64,000 nucleotides of DNA from Scortum barcoo (GCA_023238725.1 CM041538.1:16406182-16470181); one strand, 5' to 3'. Shown: positions 23,372 through 36,155, counted from the first letter of the stretch. Notes: a model not told the origin generated them from the sequence alone. Numbers and translations are program-made.

Positions 23372-26300
23372 ATGGATCCAGAATATGAACATCGCCTCCT
23401 CCGACAAATCAATATTCAGAATGCCAACTTGAGCCCTGTTGTGAGTCATGTTTTACTTTTCTCCTCCCTGTTCCTTTATATCAACACAGAACTTGTGCTG
23501 TTATGAAGTTATATATAAATGAACTGATAAAAAATGTGACTACACTTCATAAACAAATACACTTAAACAGATTATCTGTTGGCTTTGCAGAAACTGACTC
23601 AGAGTCTGCATGGTCGGACACCCACCAGCTCCCCATTATCCTCACCCAGTAAGCTTGGAGACAGATTCATCCCAACCAGAGCGGGAGCGAACTGGAATAT
23701 CAACTTTCACAGGATCAATGTATGAACATTTGTTGAGGAGTTAAAAATATTAGTGTGTTTGGATAAAGCTGGGTGAAGTTACTGTATAACTGTGCTATCT
23801 GAGAACAGTTTGTGTCAAATTAATTAGAGCATCTTTGTGATTTTCAGGAAAATGAGAAGTCACCAAGTCAGAATAGGAAAACAAAGGATGCTTCCTCTGA
23901 TAATATCAAAGGTAAAGACAGTACTTTTTAAAAGGTTATTTAGGAAATTTCCTTACTTGTGTGCATCTGGGCTTGTAGTTTTGTGCTCATGTATAAATCA
24001 TATTTTTGCTCTTGTAGCAGATGGGCTGGCCTATTCTGCTTTACTGAAGAATGAGCTCCTGGGAGCAGGAATAGAAAAGATCCAGGACCCCCAGACAGAA
24101 GACAGGCGACTACAACCATCAACCCCAGAGAAGAGAAGTCTCTTCACTGTATGAACCTATCATCTCATACTCCTTAAATATTGAATTATACAGCATACAG
24201 TCAGTGGACAGTTTTTCTTCAGCCGTTTTTCTTCAGCCATTTATGTTATTCTAATGAAGATGATGGTTGCTTCCTGTGTGTTCCCTGCAGTATTCACTCA
24301 ATACCAAAAGGTCGTCACCAGATGATGGCACCAACATCTCCCCCTACTCTTTATCACCTGTCAGCAACAAAAGGTAAAAACAAATTTGTAAAAAATTTTG
24401 TTTTTAGATGTTGTGTTATTCATCATCCTGTTCTGGGATTCATGATGTTTGATTTTTCCTTTTGCAGTCAGAAATTGCTGCGCTCACCAAGAAAGCCAAC
24501 TCGAAAGATCTCAAAGATCCCTTTTAAAGTTCTGGATGCTCCAGAGCTGCAGGATGACTTTTACCTCAACTTGGTGGACTGGTCGTCTCTCAATGTGCTC
24601 AGCGTTGGGCTGGGTACATGTGTTTACCTGTGGAGTGCCTGCACCAGCCAGGTACTGCAGAGTGTTTACACAACTAATTATGGAACATTGTTTTGAATAG
24701 TTTGATGTGGATTTGTGAAGTTTTAGATGTGTTTCTTGGCAGCATCCATTACTATGCTATACCACAGTGAATCATGAGCTTAGATATCTTTCTTTCAGGT
24801 AACAAGGTTGTGTGATTTATCAGTGGAGGGCGACTCTGTCACGTCAGTTGGATGGTCTGAAAGGGTAAGTGCACAAAGCTTACTGCCTTCAGGAAACTTT
24901 TGGTGCAGCTAATTTTTTTTTGTTAATGAAATGTTTCTTTGTGTTTTTAGGGTAACCTGGTTGCAGTGGGGACTCACAAAGGCTATGTTCAGATCTGGGA
25001 TGCTGGTGCTGGCAAGAAACTCTTTGCCCTGGAAGGACACACAGCTAGAGTTGGTTAGAACATTTCCCATTTATAAACTCTGAATGCTGATTATAAGGAA
25101 ATGTAACAAAGAAGTTGCGTTTTTTAGTCAAATGTTGAGTGTGACCAAGCATAAAACAAGCTTTGTTCTGTGTGCAGGAGCATTAGCATGGAATGCTGAC
25201 CAGTTGTCTTCGGGAAGTCGCGATCGTATGATTCTTCAAAGAGATGTGCGTACCCCTCCACTCCAGTCAGAGAGACGGCTGCAGGGACACAGACAAGAAG
25301 TATGTGGCTTAAAGTGGAGTACTGACCATCAGCTGCTGGCTTCTGGTGGCAACGACAACAAGGTAGAGTTGTTATTGTTATTAAACCTTCCTCTATCTTT
25401 TTTCCATTTACTCACTGCATAGATTGATGTAGTTGTTTTTTGTCATCCCAGCTCCTGGTCTGGAACCACTCCTCGCTGAGCCCAGTCCAGACATACATGG
25501 ATCACCTGGCTGCTGTGAAAGCCATTGCCTGGTCCCCCCACCAGCATGGCCTGCTAGCCTCTGGGGGTGGCACTGCCGACCGCTGTATCCGATTTTGGAA
25601 CACCCTCACGTCACAGCCGCTGCAGTGTATGGACACCGGCTCTCAAGTCTGCAACCTAGCCTGGTCCAAACATGCTAACGAGCTGGTAAGTGATTCCAGA
25701 GACAAACTGTGCACAGTTGATTTGCTGGCTGGTAACACTTTTATATTTTCAAGCATCTGTACAAATATTGGTTGCGGTTTAAAAGTGTTATAGTAAATGG
25801 GGAGAACACTTTCTTAAAGATTTACATTTGTACTTTACATTAGTCTCTGTATGTTAATTGGATTCATTCATTGACACTATATATGCTTGGACCTACATCC
25901 ACAGCAGTTCAGTGTTAAAAACAACAGGGAGCAAGAATGTCCAATACTCTTAAAAATATTATATATCCACCTAAATTGTAATACACTGGTGCATTTCAAT
26001 AAATCATGGTTAAAGTATTGACAGGATTTGTCTTCGCCAGTACGTCTTGTCTGTGGTGCTGTTTTTTTTTTTTTTTTTTTTTTTTTTTTATTTTATTTTT
26101 TTTTTTTTTTATTTTTTTTTTTAAATAAATGTCTTATGAGGCAGAGCATAGTCCTTTCCACAGTCTCCATATTTGCCAAACTGCCAAACTTGCCCCCCTT
26201 TTGAATTGTAATATTGGCTCTTTTTGCAGGTGAGCACTCATGGCTACTCTCAGAACCAGATCTTGGTGTGGAAATATCCAGCTCTCACTCAGGTCGCCAA

Positions 26301-26681
26301 ACTCACAGGACACTCCTACAGGGTGCTTTACTTGGTCAGTGCATGCTTTGTTTCTTGCTGTTGGTCATTTTAATGAAAAAGCTGGCCATATTCACCAGGA
26401 CATCTGGTAAATTTATGGATTAGATTATCATTATTATTTTTTAAATATTAGGCTATGTCCCCGGATGGTGAGGCCATAGTGACAGGAGCTGGAGATGAGA
26501 CCCTGCGCTTCTGGAACGTATTCAGTAAGACAAGGTCAACAAAGGTGAGAAAGCTCTTTTTAAACACAGCATTCTGTTACTATAGACCCCCTCATAATCT
26601 GCAAAATAATCAACCAAGTTTCTTTTTGTTTTGTTTCAGGAATCTGTATCAGTTTTAAATCTTTTCACCAGGATACGGTAA
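23372..26681 (+). CDS. fzr1: Fizzy-related protein 1 (Cdh1), APC/C activator
   Basis: Brings substrates to the anaphase-promoting complex/cyclosome for ubiquitination in late mitosis and G1; nuclear. Thirteen coding exons: 23372-23440, 23591-23719, 23848-23911, 24018-24148, 24291-24373, 24468-24651, 24799-24864, 24951-25053, 25178-25362, 25452-25685, 26230-26334, 26452-26544, 26640-26681; together 495 aa, versus about 496 in human. The first coding exon opens at acceptor 23322 and has 49 nt of 5' UTR; the ATG gives MDPEYEHRLLRQI, the family N-terminus. Visible: C-box DRFIPTR at 47-53, ELLGAGIEK motif, SP/TP sites in the N-terminal arm (CDK-type), seven-bladed WD40 propeller from about 180 on, and C-terminal Ile-Arg tail for APC binding. 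Exon 4 has a tandem acceptor (24018 or 24021). No disruption seen. Fish may have two copies (a/b); I cannot tell which this is. Confidence 0.97.
26062..26122. repeat. Poly-T tract in fzr1 intron
   Basis: About 60 bases almost entirely T, interrupted by single A residues, between coding exons 10 and 11. Length in the assembly may be unreliable. Confidence 0.9.
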
Positions 26682-27271
26682 CTTTAAGCAAATATTAAAA
26701 CTAAAAAAACTCTAGTTTGAGTGGATACTGGCGTCCCCACTGGATAGCTAATGGTGCTAAGGAGATACAGTACAAGCAAAGGTATCTTGTGGCATTATTT
26801 TCACAGAGGAAGTGGCAGCAAGAACAATTGAGCAGGATTTTTTTTTCATGCTAACAATCATTTGGGAACTTCTTTTTGACTTCTGTCATTATGTATGTAG
26901 TATTTTTTTTTTTTACTTTTTAAAAAAGGTGTAAGTCGACTGAAGAAGTCATAGGCCTTACTTAAAAATATTGTGATACCATTTCCATTGTTGTGGAATC
27001 TGAAATGTGGAGAGAGCATTTTTAGTTTTTGTTTAACTCAGGTCTTATTTATTTAATGCCACAGCAAAAGCTGAGAAAATTGTCATTACATATATGACTA
27101 AAACGTAAAAACTAAACATTCACCTACTAAGGCCTTTACAGTATGTGCACTTAGAGTACTAAGGTTGAGAGTGGTTGGTGGAAATAATGCAGTTTTGCTC
27201 CTGTGGACAGAAAGTCTAATGCTGTGCATCTAGACAGAAACTACATGGTTGATTCTTGTAGTAAAGGAGGA

Positions 27272-27277
27272 AATAAA
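27272..27277 (+). terminator. Likely fzr1 polyadenylation signal
   Basis: Canonical AATAAA, the first clear one I noticed after the fzr1 stop codon, about 590 bp downstream. Confidence 0.45.
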
Positions 27278-27473
27278 AGATGATGGAACTATAAAAAAAT
27301 GATGTCTCACGTAGTGTACATTTCTTTTTTGCCATCACATAATTTAATGTAGTTTCACTTTTGTTGTGAGATTTTTATAATACTGCATCTTAAAATTACA
27401 ATTTTAAAATTGTATAAAGTTTATCCAGCTTATCTTTATAAAAATATGTTGATTTGTCTAAGAATGTAAGAAT

Positions 27474-27510
27474 GCATATTAAATGTTGCTTGATGCAACA
27501 TTTAATATGC
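27474..27510. repeat. Perfect 16-bp inverted repeat (hairpin)
   Basis: Arms gcatattaaatgttgc and gcaacatttaatatgc match at every base around a 5-nt spacer (ttgat). It lies about 200 bp past the probable fzr1 poly(A) signal. The arms are AU-rich and shorter than those of typical miRNA precursors, so a small-RNA role is doubtful. Confidence 0.85.
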
Positions 27511-28559
27511 TTTAATTATTTTGTCTATTAGATTAGTTTTTAATTTGCAAATATGAGAAGTATAGGAATACAATATACAAACACCAGTGATCATACCAGG
27601 GATATAATCAGACAGTTTTTGACAAACTAGAGAAGGCTGGCTCCTGAAAGACTGAAACAGAAACTGGATTGGTTGCTTTAAGTTGAATTGTGACTAAAAT
27701 GTATCAAAGATATTTATATTTTAAGATTTCTTTTAAATCTGATGCCAAACTGGATTGCTTCCTTTAATTTTTTAAGAAGAATGTATGAACACTTGGAAAG
27801 TGGGAAAAGGATGAAGGATGCTAAATATACTGAAAACTGGCAGTCAATCATCATTGCAATGTGTGATGGCTGGGAGCTAAACTGTACTGAAAAAAATGAA
27901 AAACAGCCAAAAGATTACTGGTTTTAAGAGTAGAATAATACCAATAATTAATGAAAGGCGTGGAATATACTGTATATATAAGTTTCAGTTTTCATTTTCA
28001 TGAAGAAGTAGTTGAAGTATGAATTGTTGGAAAAACAAAGATGAATATTTTTAAAGTGGACTCTGAGAAGTTAAAAATATCCAGAATGCCTGGAATATTT
28101 TGATGGGTGAATGGAGTTTATGTCTGAATGTATGAATGAGTAGTGAAGAAGTCTGAAAATGTGGGACTTTTTAACATGCAATTTATTTATTTGAATGAAG
28201 AAAAAGTCCTGAAAAATGTGACATATTTTTGAATGTATGAGTGTAATGAAAGAGAAAAGGGACTGTCCCAATTGAGCTGAATGTTGTGATGTTTGAATAG
28301 TTTCTATGTTGGAAAATGTTGAAGGAGTTAAGTGCCAAAAATGTGTCGAAATATTAATGAATATAAAGATTTAGAAGAACATAGCTTCCAGCATCCACAT
28401 CCATTAATAAAATACATTGCAATAGGTATATGGACATTTATATCTATATATGTGAAAAAGTATACATTCTTGTCAAATTTGTGGAGTCGATCCATTTATT
28501 TTTATAATCTGGAGTTTATCTAATAAATGACTAAATCCTAAGTATGTAATAAGTGAATT

Positions 28560-28876
28560 AAACAATAACGTGTCTCCATGACAACAACCGGCGGCGGCGC
28601 TGCGTCAGCGGATATGCTGACCGGAAACACTGTGAACGGGCGGGAAGTTGAAAGTTATGAGTATTTCAGATAGAGAAAAAAAATATATATACCATTGCCA
28701 AGTTAGCTTACTTGTACTAAAGTAAAGACGCATCTTCCACTAGAACAAAGTGAGTTCAAGAAGTATAATTAGCTAAATTAGCGTTATCAATCATCGTTGG
28801 TTGACGGGAATAGTAGCGGGCGGGGTTGCTAACTAACTGACTAGCTAGCTCGCTGCGAGTTGTTTACTCTGTCAGG
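28560..28876 (+). promoter_or_regulatory. haus5 promoter and 5' UTR
   Basis: A CpG-rich island in AT-rich surroundings directly before the haus5 ATG. Visible motifs: an imperfect RFX X-box (GTCTCCATGACAAC, 28572-28585, 11 of 14 to the palindromic consensus), a ggcggcggcg run near 28590, an ETS-like CCGGAAAC near 28621, and an E2F-like GGGCGGGAAG at 28638-28647. E2F sites fit a gene used in mitosis; RFX sites are frequent in centrosome and cilium genes. No TATA box in the usual place. Factor binding is inferred. Confidence 0.5.
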
Positions 28877-29587
28877 ATGGCGGACAGAAATCTTGTGCAG
28901 GAGCTGAAACTTTGGGCGACAGAAGAGTTCAATCTTCCCCCGGACAGCCTGCCGAATGACAGCTATTTCAAAACGTGGGTATCAGCTTGTCTATACTTTC
29001 CCTGCTATCGCTGTTAATAATTAAACACATAGAGCCGCTTTCTTTGCAGCGCTGAACTAATGTAATGGTGACCATTTGTTGTTCAGGCTATGTGTTGGGA
29101 CGGGGAAGTCCATCTGGAAGTATGTCATCCAGCACGTTTTTCAGCAGAGGTTAGTCTTCGTAGTGCCCTCCTGTAACCTCCTGATCACCTACTTGATTGT
29201 CTGTCCTCCCAGAGTTCACTCATTAGTGTGGTATCATGAAGAACATCAATGCATCGTATAAACTAGGGTCTCTTTTTTTCAGGAACGTGAGGATCATGCG
29301 TGGCAACCTCCAGTGGTATCCTTTCTGGCGCTGATTGAGGATTTTTAAGCTATTACTGTCGTTAAAATAGTTAGGACAACTTTATGTGTACAGTTTAGGC
29401 ATTAAATTGCTCTTTTTAACTTTCAATGAGGGAGTCATTATCTTCTTCAAGACTTATTGCTCTTTATATATTTATGTGCACAGCCTGTCCAACACCACTC
29501 CTGTCACTGCATGCCATGTCCTGGTTCAAACCAAGCTATGCTGCATCCTATTACCCCCCCACTTTCACTGCTGCTTCTTTCTTTCTT

Positions 29588-29618
<31 letters not shown>

Positions 29619-32600
29619 CTCTCTCTCTCTCTCTCTGTGTTTGCATGTGGTATTACTCTGTATACACTAAATTTCTCCAGCAACCTTGATTACTGCCTGT
29701 TTGTATAGCATTTATTCAGTAATTTCCTTTACACTATGGTCATCAAGGTATAAAGTTATTCAAGACAAAGAGGTGGGCTGTGACATGTTTTCCTCCTTTG
29801 TGGTTCATTTTTACTCCATAATTACATGCTGGATGTAGTACTTAATTAAAATGCTTATAGTACACAATAAGGAATGATGAAATGTCACTTCTGCTAATGT
29901 TTTTACAGTTGAAGCAGTCTGAGGGCCAGAGTGAGGCTGCTAAGCAGAAAGAGGTTCAGAGGAAAATAGAGCAGCTGAGAGCTGAGATTAGTCACTTGGA
30001 CTCTCAGATCAGTGGAACTGAGGAACAGCTGGCTACACAAGGTTAGTCCATCACATGCAGTAAGAGTTGCAGTGGTCAGGAGACCAGCTAATTGCTGTCG
30101 TTTGCTTCCATTGTTGAGGAATATTTATGGAGTGTCAAAGTTTTCTACTGCTTGATAACAGAGCAGTCCAACAGCCGTACCTGGGCCCAGGTGGAGGACA
30201 GCCGGCGCAGAGAGCTACTCCTACAGGCCTACAGACAGCGCTGCATCGTGGGCCGCAAGGTGCTCTCCGATGACACCCACAAGATCAGCGGGCACTGCCA
30301 GGCACTGGAAGAAATGGCCAGGTAAGTCAGAACGTTGACGGTGTAACCTAAAATAAAAGTGGGATCATTTAAACACCCTCATTCACACACATTGGTACTG
30401 TATATTGCAGGAAAGCAGAGATTGAAGTGCTGTTTGATGATAAGCCTTCCAGCAGCATTACTGGTGACAACTCCAAACTTGCTGCAGAGGCACAGGTCCT
30501 GGTAAGAACTGAAAATCTGGTCTGTATGTTACTGAGTAGAGTTTAGAGTGCAATTGATCACATATGTAGTGTTGGTGTCTTTCTGCTATCCATTAATGGA
30601 TGTGTCTGTTTCAAAGCTCCAAAAATAAAGAATGAACATGCCAACTTATTACCTATTAACAATCCCACAATGCAATGTTCTGCAATTATGTGACCGTACA
30701 TCTGTCAATAATGACAATTCACGAGAGTCCAAAATCTAGTACATACAGTACTGTACAGTGAATAATGAATGAAGGAGTGATTTTGTGCAAATGTGCATCC
30801 TAGGTGGGAAACAGCAATAGATACCTGCTGGTCTTTTTCATTCTGTATCTTGTTATGCCATCTTGAGGGTAATTTTGTAGTGTGACAGCTGGTGGATACG
30901 AGCAATGATTTGAGGTTCTTTTGCCATCTGTCTTGGGAAAAAAATGGTCTTAATCTGCACATTTGTTAGAAAATATGCCACTTGATCAGTAGTTATTCAC
31001 ACAGATCAGAGTAATGTAGACCAAGATGCCTGTAATACATCAGCAGCTGACTGGAGGAAATCCCACTTGTTTCATTTTTGTATTAGCGCGAAGTGAGAGA
31101 GCTGTGTGACGACAGAGTCCACTTTTATCAGTCTTTACAAGAGAGTGAACTGAAGACAACACACTCTGCAGCCAAACAGTAAGGACTACAGTGGATACAG
31201 TAATCGAGCAATCGACCATAAACATTTCTTTCAGAATATTGTCAACATTTTCTTTCTTGAATTTATTGCTCCTCTCTTTATTTCCTTTCAGTATGACTCG
31301 TGAACAAAGAACTGCTGTCTTTCAGTACTGGCTGAGTGCCGTGGAGGTAGGTATATTTTGATCAGATCTCACTAAATATTTTTGTACTTGTGTATTTACT
31401 GTTCATTTTCACTGAATAAATATGTTGCTGCTTGTTCATGTCATCAGAACCTGTTGGATAGTTATCCTCCAAACCACATCCTCTCAGCATTGGAGTATTT
31501 AGCCTCCGGAGAGCAGAAGGAACTGGAGGAGAAACTCACCTCTCTGGATGTGACACGGGATGTGACTGCTTTACGGTACAGCAAATGTCAACATTACTTC
31601 AGCGATTTCCCTTCTTTTTTTCCTTTCCCTTCTAAAAGTTTTAGTGTTTATCTTTCATTTTAATTGCAGATTCCGCTATGAAAGCAATCACCTACTTGAC
31701 ATGTCAGCAGAGGAGGATGAAGAGTTGCCTCCAGTTAAGACCCTCTTACAGGTGCTAAACACAAACACACACTGTCATATGATATCCAAGAAGTACACAG
31801 TTGAAGACAAAATGTTAAGGTGTTTCCTGGCATTCGTGATTAAAAGTTTTTTTTCTTATTTATGGCACATGTTTGTACCAGGCTGCTTGGGAAGAGGTGG
31901 AGCAGAGTTTGGTGGAACTGGCCCAGACCCGCTCCAGAGTCCAGAAGCTCCAAAACCAGTTGCAGGCCCGCAAGAGGGAGGCTGAGCTGGAGGTGTCTAG
32001 TATTGCAGATGAGACCCACAACGACACCTTGGCACTGTAAGTCTACTCACTGTACAGTTTATTGATGAGGTTCCCACAAGACATGCAAAATAGTGTTTTA
32101 TGAGGTCAAAACTCCAATGACACTAGAAGAACTTTATTACTCATAATAATGACCCTGATGAATTGCTCTACATACTATATACAAGTCCAGAAACTTCTAC
32201 CCTGCTTTGAAAGTAGTGTTTTATCCAAGAAATAATGGTGCAGATTTGAGCTCATGTGTAGCTCAAATGTAAAACTAGATTTAAAGAATAAACCTTGCTC
32301 TCTCTTTGTTGCTGTCAGGTCTGCTCTAGAAGTTGAACTCCAGTGTGTGATGCAGGCGGCAGCCAGGGATCACATTAGAGAGCGGTGTATCCAACTTGAC
32401 CAGCATGCCAGAAGCCGACAGGAGGCGCTTAGGAACCTCCGCAGCCAGTGGCAGAGCATTCTTGACTTTAGACAACTAGTGGTGAGTGAAATAACAATAT
32501 GAGACCTCATAACATTGCCAGTGTCACTGTGGGATCAAGCATTTTTGTACACGTTTCAAAATATATCAGTAATTATTTATTTATTATCTGGAGATAAGCA

Positions 32601-35600
32601 TCTTGAATTGCTGAATTATAAACTTAAATGTTACTAATTAATGCATTGTGTATCAAGTATCTTTTTCTCCTAAAGTTTAGGAGGGAGATGTCAACGGGTA
32701 AAAAGTTTTAGTGAATCTGTTGATGTTAACTTGTGGAAGTCTAAGGAGTGTACCAGATGGCAGAAACTGAAACTGTTGTAAAGGATATGAAAAATCAAAC
32801 AGGATGGACTCTGCTTTCTTATACAAGTGTTTGTTGTAAAAATCTGTTCTGTTGTCGCTCTCTCCAGGCTCTCAGACAGGAGCAGATCAGGGGTCTGATT
32901 AAGGGGAACTCGACGGCCAAGACTGAGCTCATCCTTCTGCAAACAGAGGTGTGGATGTTCTCCCTCTTAATACAATAGTAGAATGATTATTTACAAGATT
33001 TTGCCTCACTCTCTGGGGAAAAAATATTTTGGTCTCTTCAAGCTAAAACACTTTCCATAAAAAAGCTAAATTTTATATATCTCTTGAAGATTTGTGTCTA
33101 TCTGTCTTGTTTCAGTTACAGGAATTCGTCCAGGGCAAACTGGTGCCACAGTTTGAAGATGTCACCACTGCAGCAAACAGTCTAAGGAACTCCATTTCTA
33201 AGGAAGCCAGACAGTTTGGAACGGTTTCACTTCTTGCTCTGGATTGTAGAACCGCTGAAGGGTAAGAACAACTTTACTGATACCTCAGGCAAATCACAGT
33301 CAGGTTAATACGTAATATGTATTTGTTAACACCCAGTTAAGAAAAAGGGTCCTAAATTAACACTTAAACTCAGCAGCATTTTATTGTCAGCAAAATATGT
33401 ATTTGGCTGTTAGTCAAAAAGGGTTACATCAAACATGTTCCAAAGCCTCTCTTGTTGTGTTGAGTTTTATTGCATTTTATAATCAATTACATAGCAGAGG
33501 GAAATGGAAAAAAACACAACAGTAGAATGAGTCAAGAAATTATCCTGCTTCATTAGTTGTACACCCGTGGCTCCAACAACAGTGGACTTCATAGACTGCA
33601 TCACAAGAAAGGACATTTTTGATCACACTCTTGGTCAAGCATAATCGAAAATAGAAAAGTGACGTTGTTGCTGTTGTTTCAGAATGCAGAGAATCCCTGC
33701 ATCGTGGTTGTCCATCCATCGCCTGCAGTCGCCGACCTTCAGTGGCTTGTGTCAGAGCCTGATGTTCCCGCTGTACAAGGTGAGTCTGGGCATACAAACC
33801 ATCAAACTGTTGCAACAAAAGTGAGTTCATCTTCTTTGACTTCCTGCCTATATCAGCATTGTATATTACATTAGTCCTTGGCTGAGGTATGTTTGATTTA
33901 TACTTCAGTGGTTGATGATTTCATTCAGACGTTGTTATCCTATAATTGTTAAATCTATGGAATAATGTGAGGAGAAAAGTGTTTTTCTTTTGTAGTAGTT
34001 GCTGTAAAAAATTAATATGACAAATATAATAAAATAGCATAAAATGCATTTCAAATATTCTAAATAAGTGTTACGAAAAACAACATTTCTTACTTTTAGT
34101 AATTGTAATGGTGGTAGTGGTGGTTGTAATAGTATTGGTCTGACTATGTGAAATGAAATCTGTGATTATGGTAACATTGCTCTTTCAAGCAGCTCCATCC
34201 CTTAGTTGTGATATCAAACCACTCGCCTTCACCATGTGAAGGTTGTACAATGTATTTTTACATCTTGGGAAGCAGCTTGTCATTAAAGAACTGGTGGCTT
34301 GTTAGTTTGTACCTCGTACCTCTATGTCTATATGACTATACTTTAACTATGTATTTACCTTCCCCTTTTTTAAATGAATAACTTTGCATGTGAAGTTTGC
34401 CTGTGGACTCACTTGCATTCCTTTAAAAGTTGTGCCAGCAGCCCCTACAGTTCACGCTGCTCCTTAAGCTCCACATGTCATGGAAGGAGCCAGCTGACTA
34501 TACCTCATTTGACTCCAGATGTCTCACTATTGGAGCTGATGAGATTAATATCCATCCAATATCAATCAGTTTTAATGCACAGACAGCTTTGCTCTCTAAT
34601 GTGTCTGCTTGTCTTACACACTCACCGTCTCTAACTTTGACAAAAGCTTTTTTTTTTCCTCTATCTTCTAACACCTCAGGCTCCAGAGGAGTTGTGTTCT
34701 CAGACGCGCTCACAGCAGCTTGAGTTGCGTTTTCTCCGTCAGTTACTGCAACTTTACTCTGCTACTAAGCAGAAAATACAGAAGGAAGCAGAGCTGCTGC
34801 ATGCATCTGATCAAAAAGGTAATTTGGGGAACCCATCAAGTAAAGCTTTCATCATGCCTAAAATGCACAATAAGAAGTGTTGTACTATTTGTATGCATGC
34901 TGTATATGATTAGACTTTATTAACAAAACTACACTGTGACTCTTAGCTCTGCTGTCCAGAGTTGTGGAGGAGGATCAGGAGCTTCTGAAGGCTCTGGTAC
35001 CAAGAGTCAGAGCTCTCACCCAACGTTGTGCCCAAGGCCTTTCTTATGGGGTCCAAGTCAAAACTGCCATCTGCTACTGGTAAGGAACATTTCCTTAGAA
35101 GAAAACTTTTTTAAAAGAATACATATTTATTGTGTTTAAAATGTCAGTTATTCTTTAAGTTTCACCACATTCCTATCTGTTAACATTTTACCACCCACCT
35201 CCATCATTGAGATATGGGCATGACGTCCCTTTACACAACTTTACAGAAGAGTGCATTTCTGCAAGCAGTCATGCAGGTTTTAAATAAGTCTGCTGTCTAA
35301 ACATGGTAACTGAACCACAACTGCAAGTGAAAATGAAAGTGACAAGTTGACACTCAGTCTGTTCTCAAGTTAGTTAGTGTAGTTTTCCGAGAACTATTTC
35401 CTGGTTCGACCCTGACATTGTACTTGCATTGGCCATGTGCACACAGTTTTACAATGCAAGGGATGTGTTCAATTAGAGCTTGCTCTCAGTGGTTAAGCTA
35501 CCTGTGTTAAACTGCACATTGGTTTAGATTTAGTAGTCCGATTGTCAGGCTAGTAAAGTACAAAAGTAAGCTGAGTTTTTTTTTTTTTTTTTGTCTGATA

Positions 35601-36155
35601 TAATGTTGAACAGTGGATAACAGAGCATTTGCACTGAACATGTATTTAAATAACGGTTATACAGTACATATTGTCTTCATCTTTATTTTATAATATATAT
35701 ATATGTTATTGTCTATTTTATGTTTCATTTATGCTCAAAGCACATGCTTTCACCCCTTCTATTTATTTTTCTACTTCCCGGCTTTGTTGTTGTACACCAG
35801 CATAACAAGACAAATTCCTAGCATGCAAAAACCAACTCTGTAATAAATTCTGAAGTTAGGGCCAAAACTATAAAAAAGAAGATGCTAGTTGTTCATAAAC
35901 TTTGGGTTAAACCTTTGCCCTTGACTACTTATGGATATTTTCTCAACATGAATATATTTGTTGTGTTTTGGATTTATACTGTCAAGTCAGCAGTTTAGCA
36001 TCTAGTTAGCTGGTTAACTTTTTGTCTGTCTTGTGTGTGTTCATACATTTAGGTGGGATCAGCCAGCGCAGCATGTCCTCCCTGAGATCAGCAAAGGAGG
36101 ACTGACGTTTCAACAGTGGCTCCAAAGGTGGAAACTTGCTGCCAAGGCCTCATAG
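28877..36155 (+). CDS. haus5: HAUS augmin-like complex subunit 5
   Basis: Subunit of the eight-protein augmin complex, which recruits gamma-tubulin to spindle microtubules for branching nucleation. Nineteen coding exons: 28877-28974, 29087-29149, 29283-29315, 29748-29772, 29909-30041, 30162-30321, 30411-30501, 31087-31178, 31292-31346, 31448-31575, 31670-31751, 31882-32036, 32319-32481, 32868-32948, 33116-33261, 33683-33779, 34680-34818, 34947-35079, 36053-36155. All join in phase to 658 aa (human about 633). The ATG (MADRNLVQELKLWATEE) is the first in the CpG-rich leader. Family landmarks: IWKYVIQHV near 45, RGNLQWY near 60, FQYWLSAVE near 245, PPNHILSALEYLA, IRGLIKGNS-TAKTE near 435, and a WWDQPAQHVLPE block near the end. 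Long coiled-coil stretches occupy about 75-200 and 320-430. Exons 3 and 4 are microexons (33 and 25 nt); exon 4 rests on an acceptor ending aag. Assignment rests on remembered human HAUS5. Confidence 0.95.
29575..29640. repeat. CTTT/CTGT/CT microsatellite
   Basis: A compound simple repeat in haus5 intron 3: cttt units, then ctgt units, then a (CT)n run. Several overlapping short frames here are artefacts of the repeat. Confidence 0.9.
30640..30800. repeat. Possible dispersed repeat fragment in haus5 intron
   Basis: The block has tcccacaatgcaatgt at 30663-30678 and nearby strings that resemble a known fish repeat containing CCCACAATGCAATGCG. A related fragment may be at 40870-41010 in sin3b. 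The match is from memory and weak. Confidence 0.3.

Larger units (their letters stand above)
26682..28559 (+). other. fzr1 3' UTR and AT-rich spacer to haus5
   Basis: Very AT-rich DNA with no supportable exon. A canonical AATAAA at 27272-27277 would give fzr1 a 3' UTR of about 0.6 kb. After it comes a 37-bp perfect hairpin (listed separately) and simple AT-rich sequence up to the haus5 promoter. Confidence 0.5.

Noticed and set aside
27474..27510. miRNA precursor at the perfect hairpin
   Set aside because: A 16-bp AU-rich stem with a 5-nt loop is too short for a canonical precursor.
29087..29120. GTGKS in HAUS5 as a nucleotide-binding P-loop
   Set aside because: The Gly five residues ahead that Walker A requires is missing, and HAUS5 is a coiled-coil structural protein.
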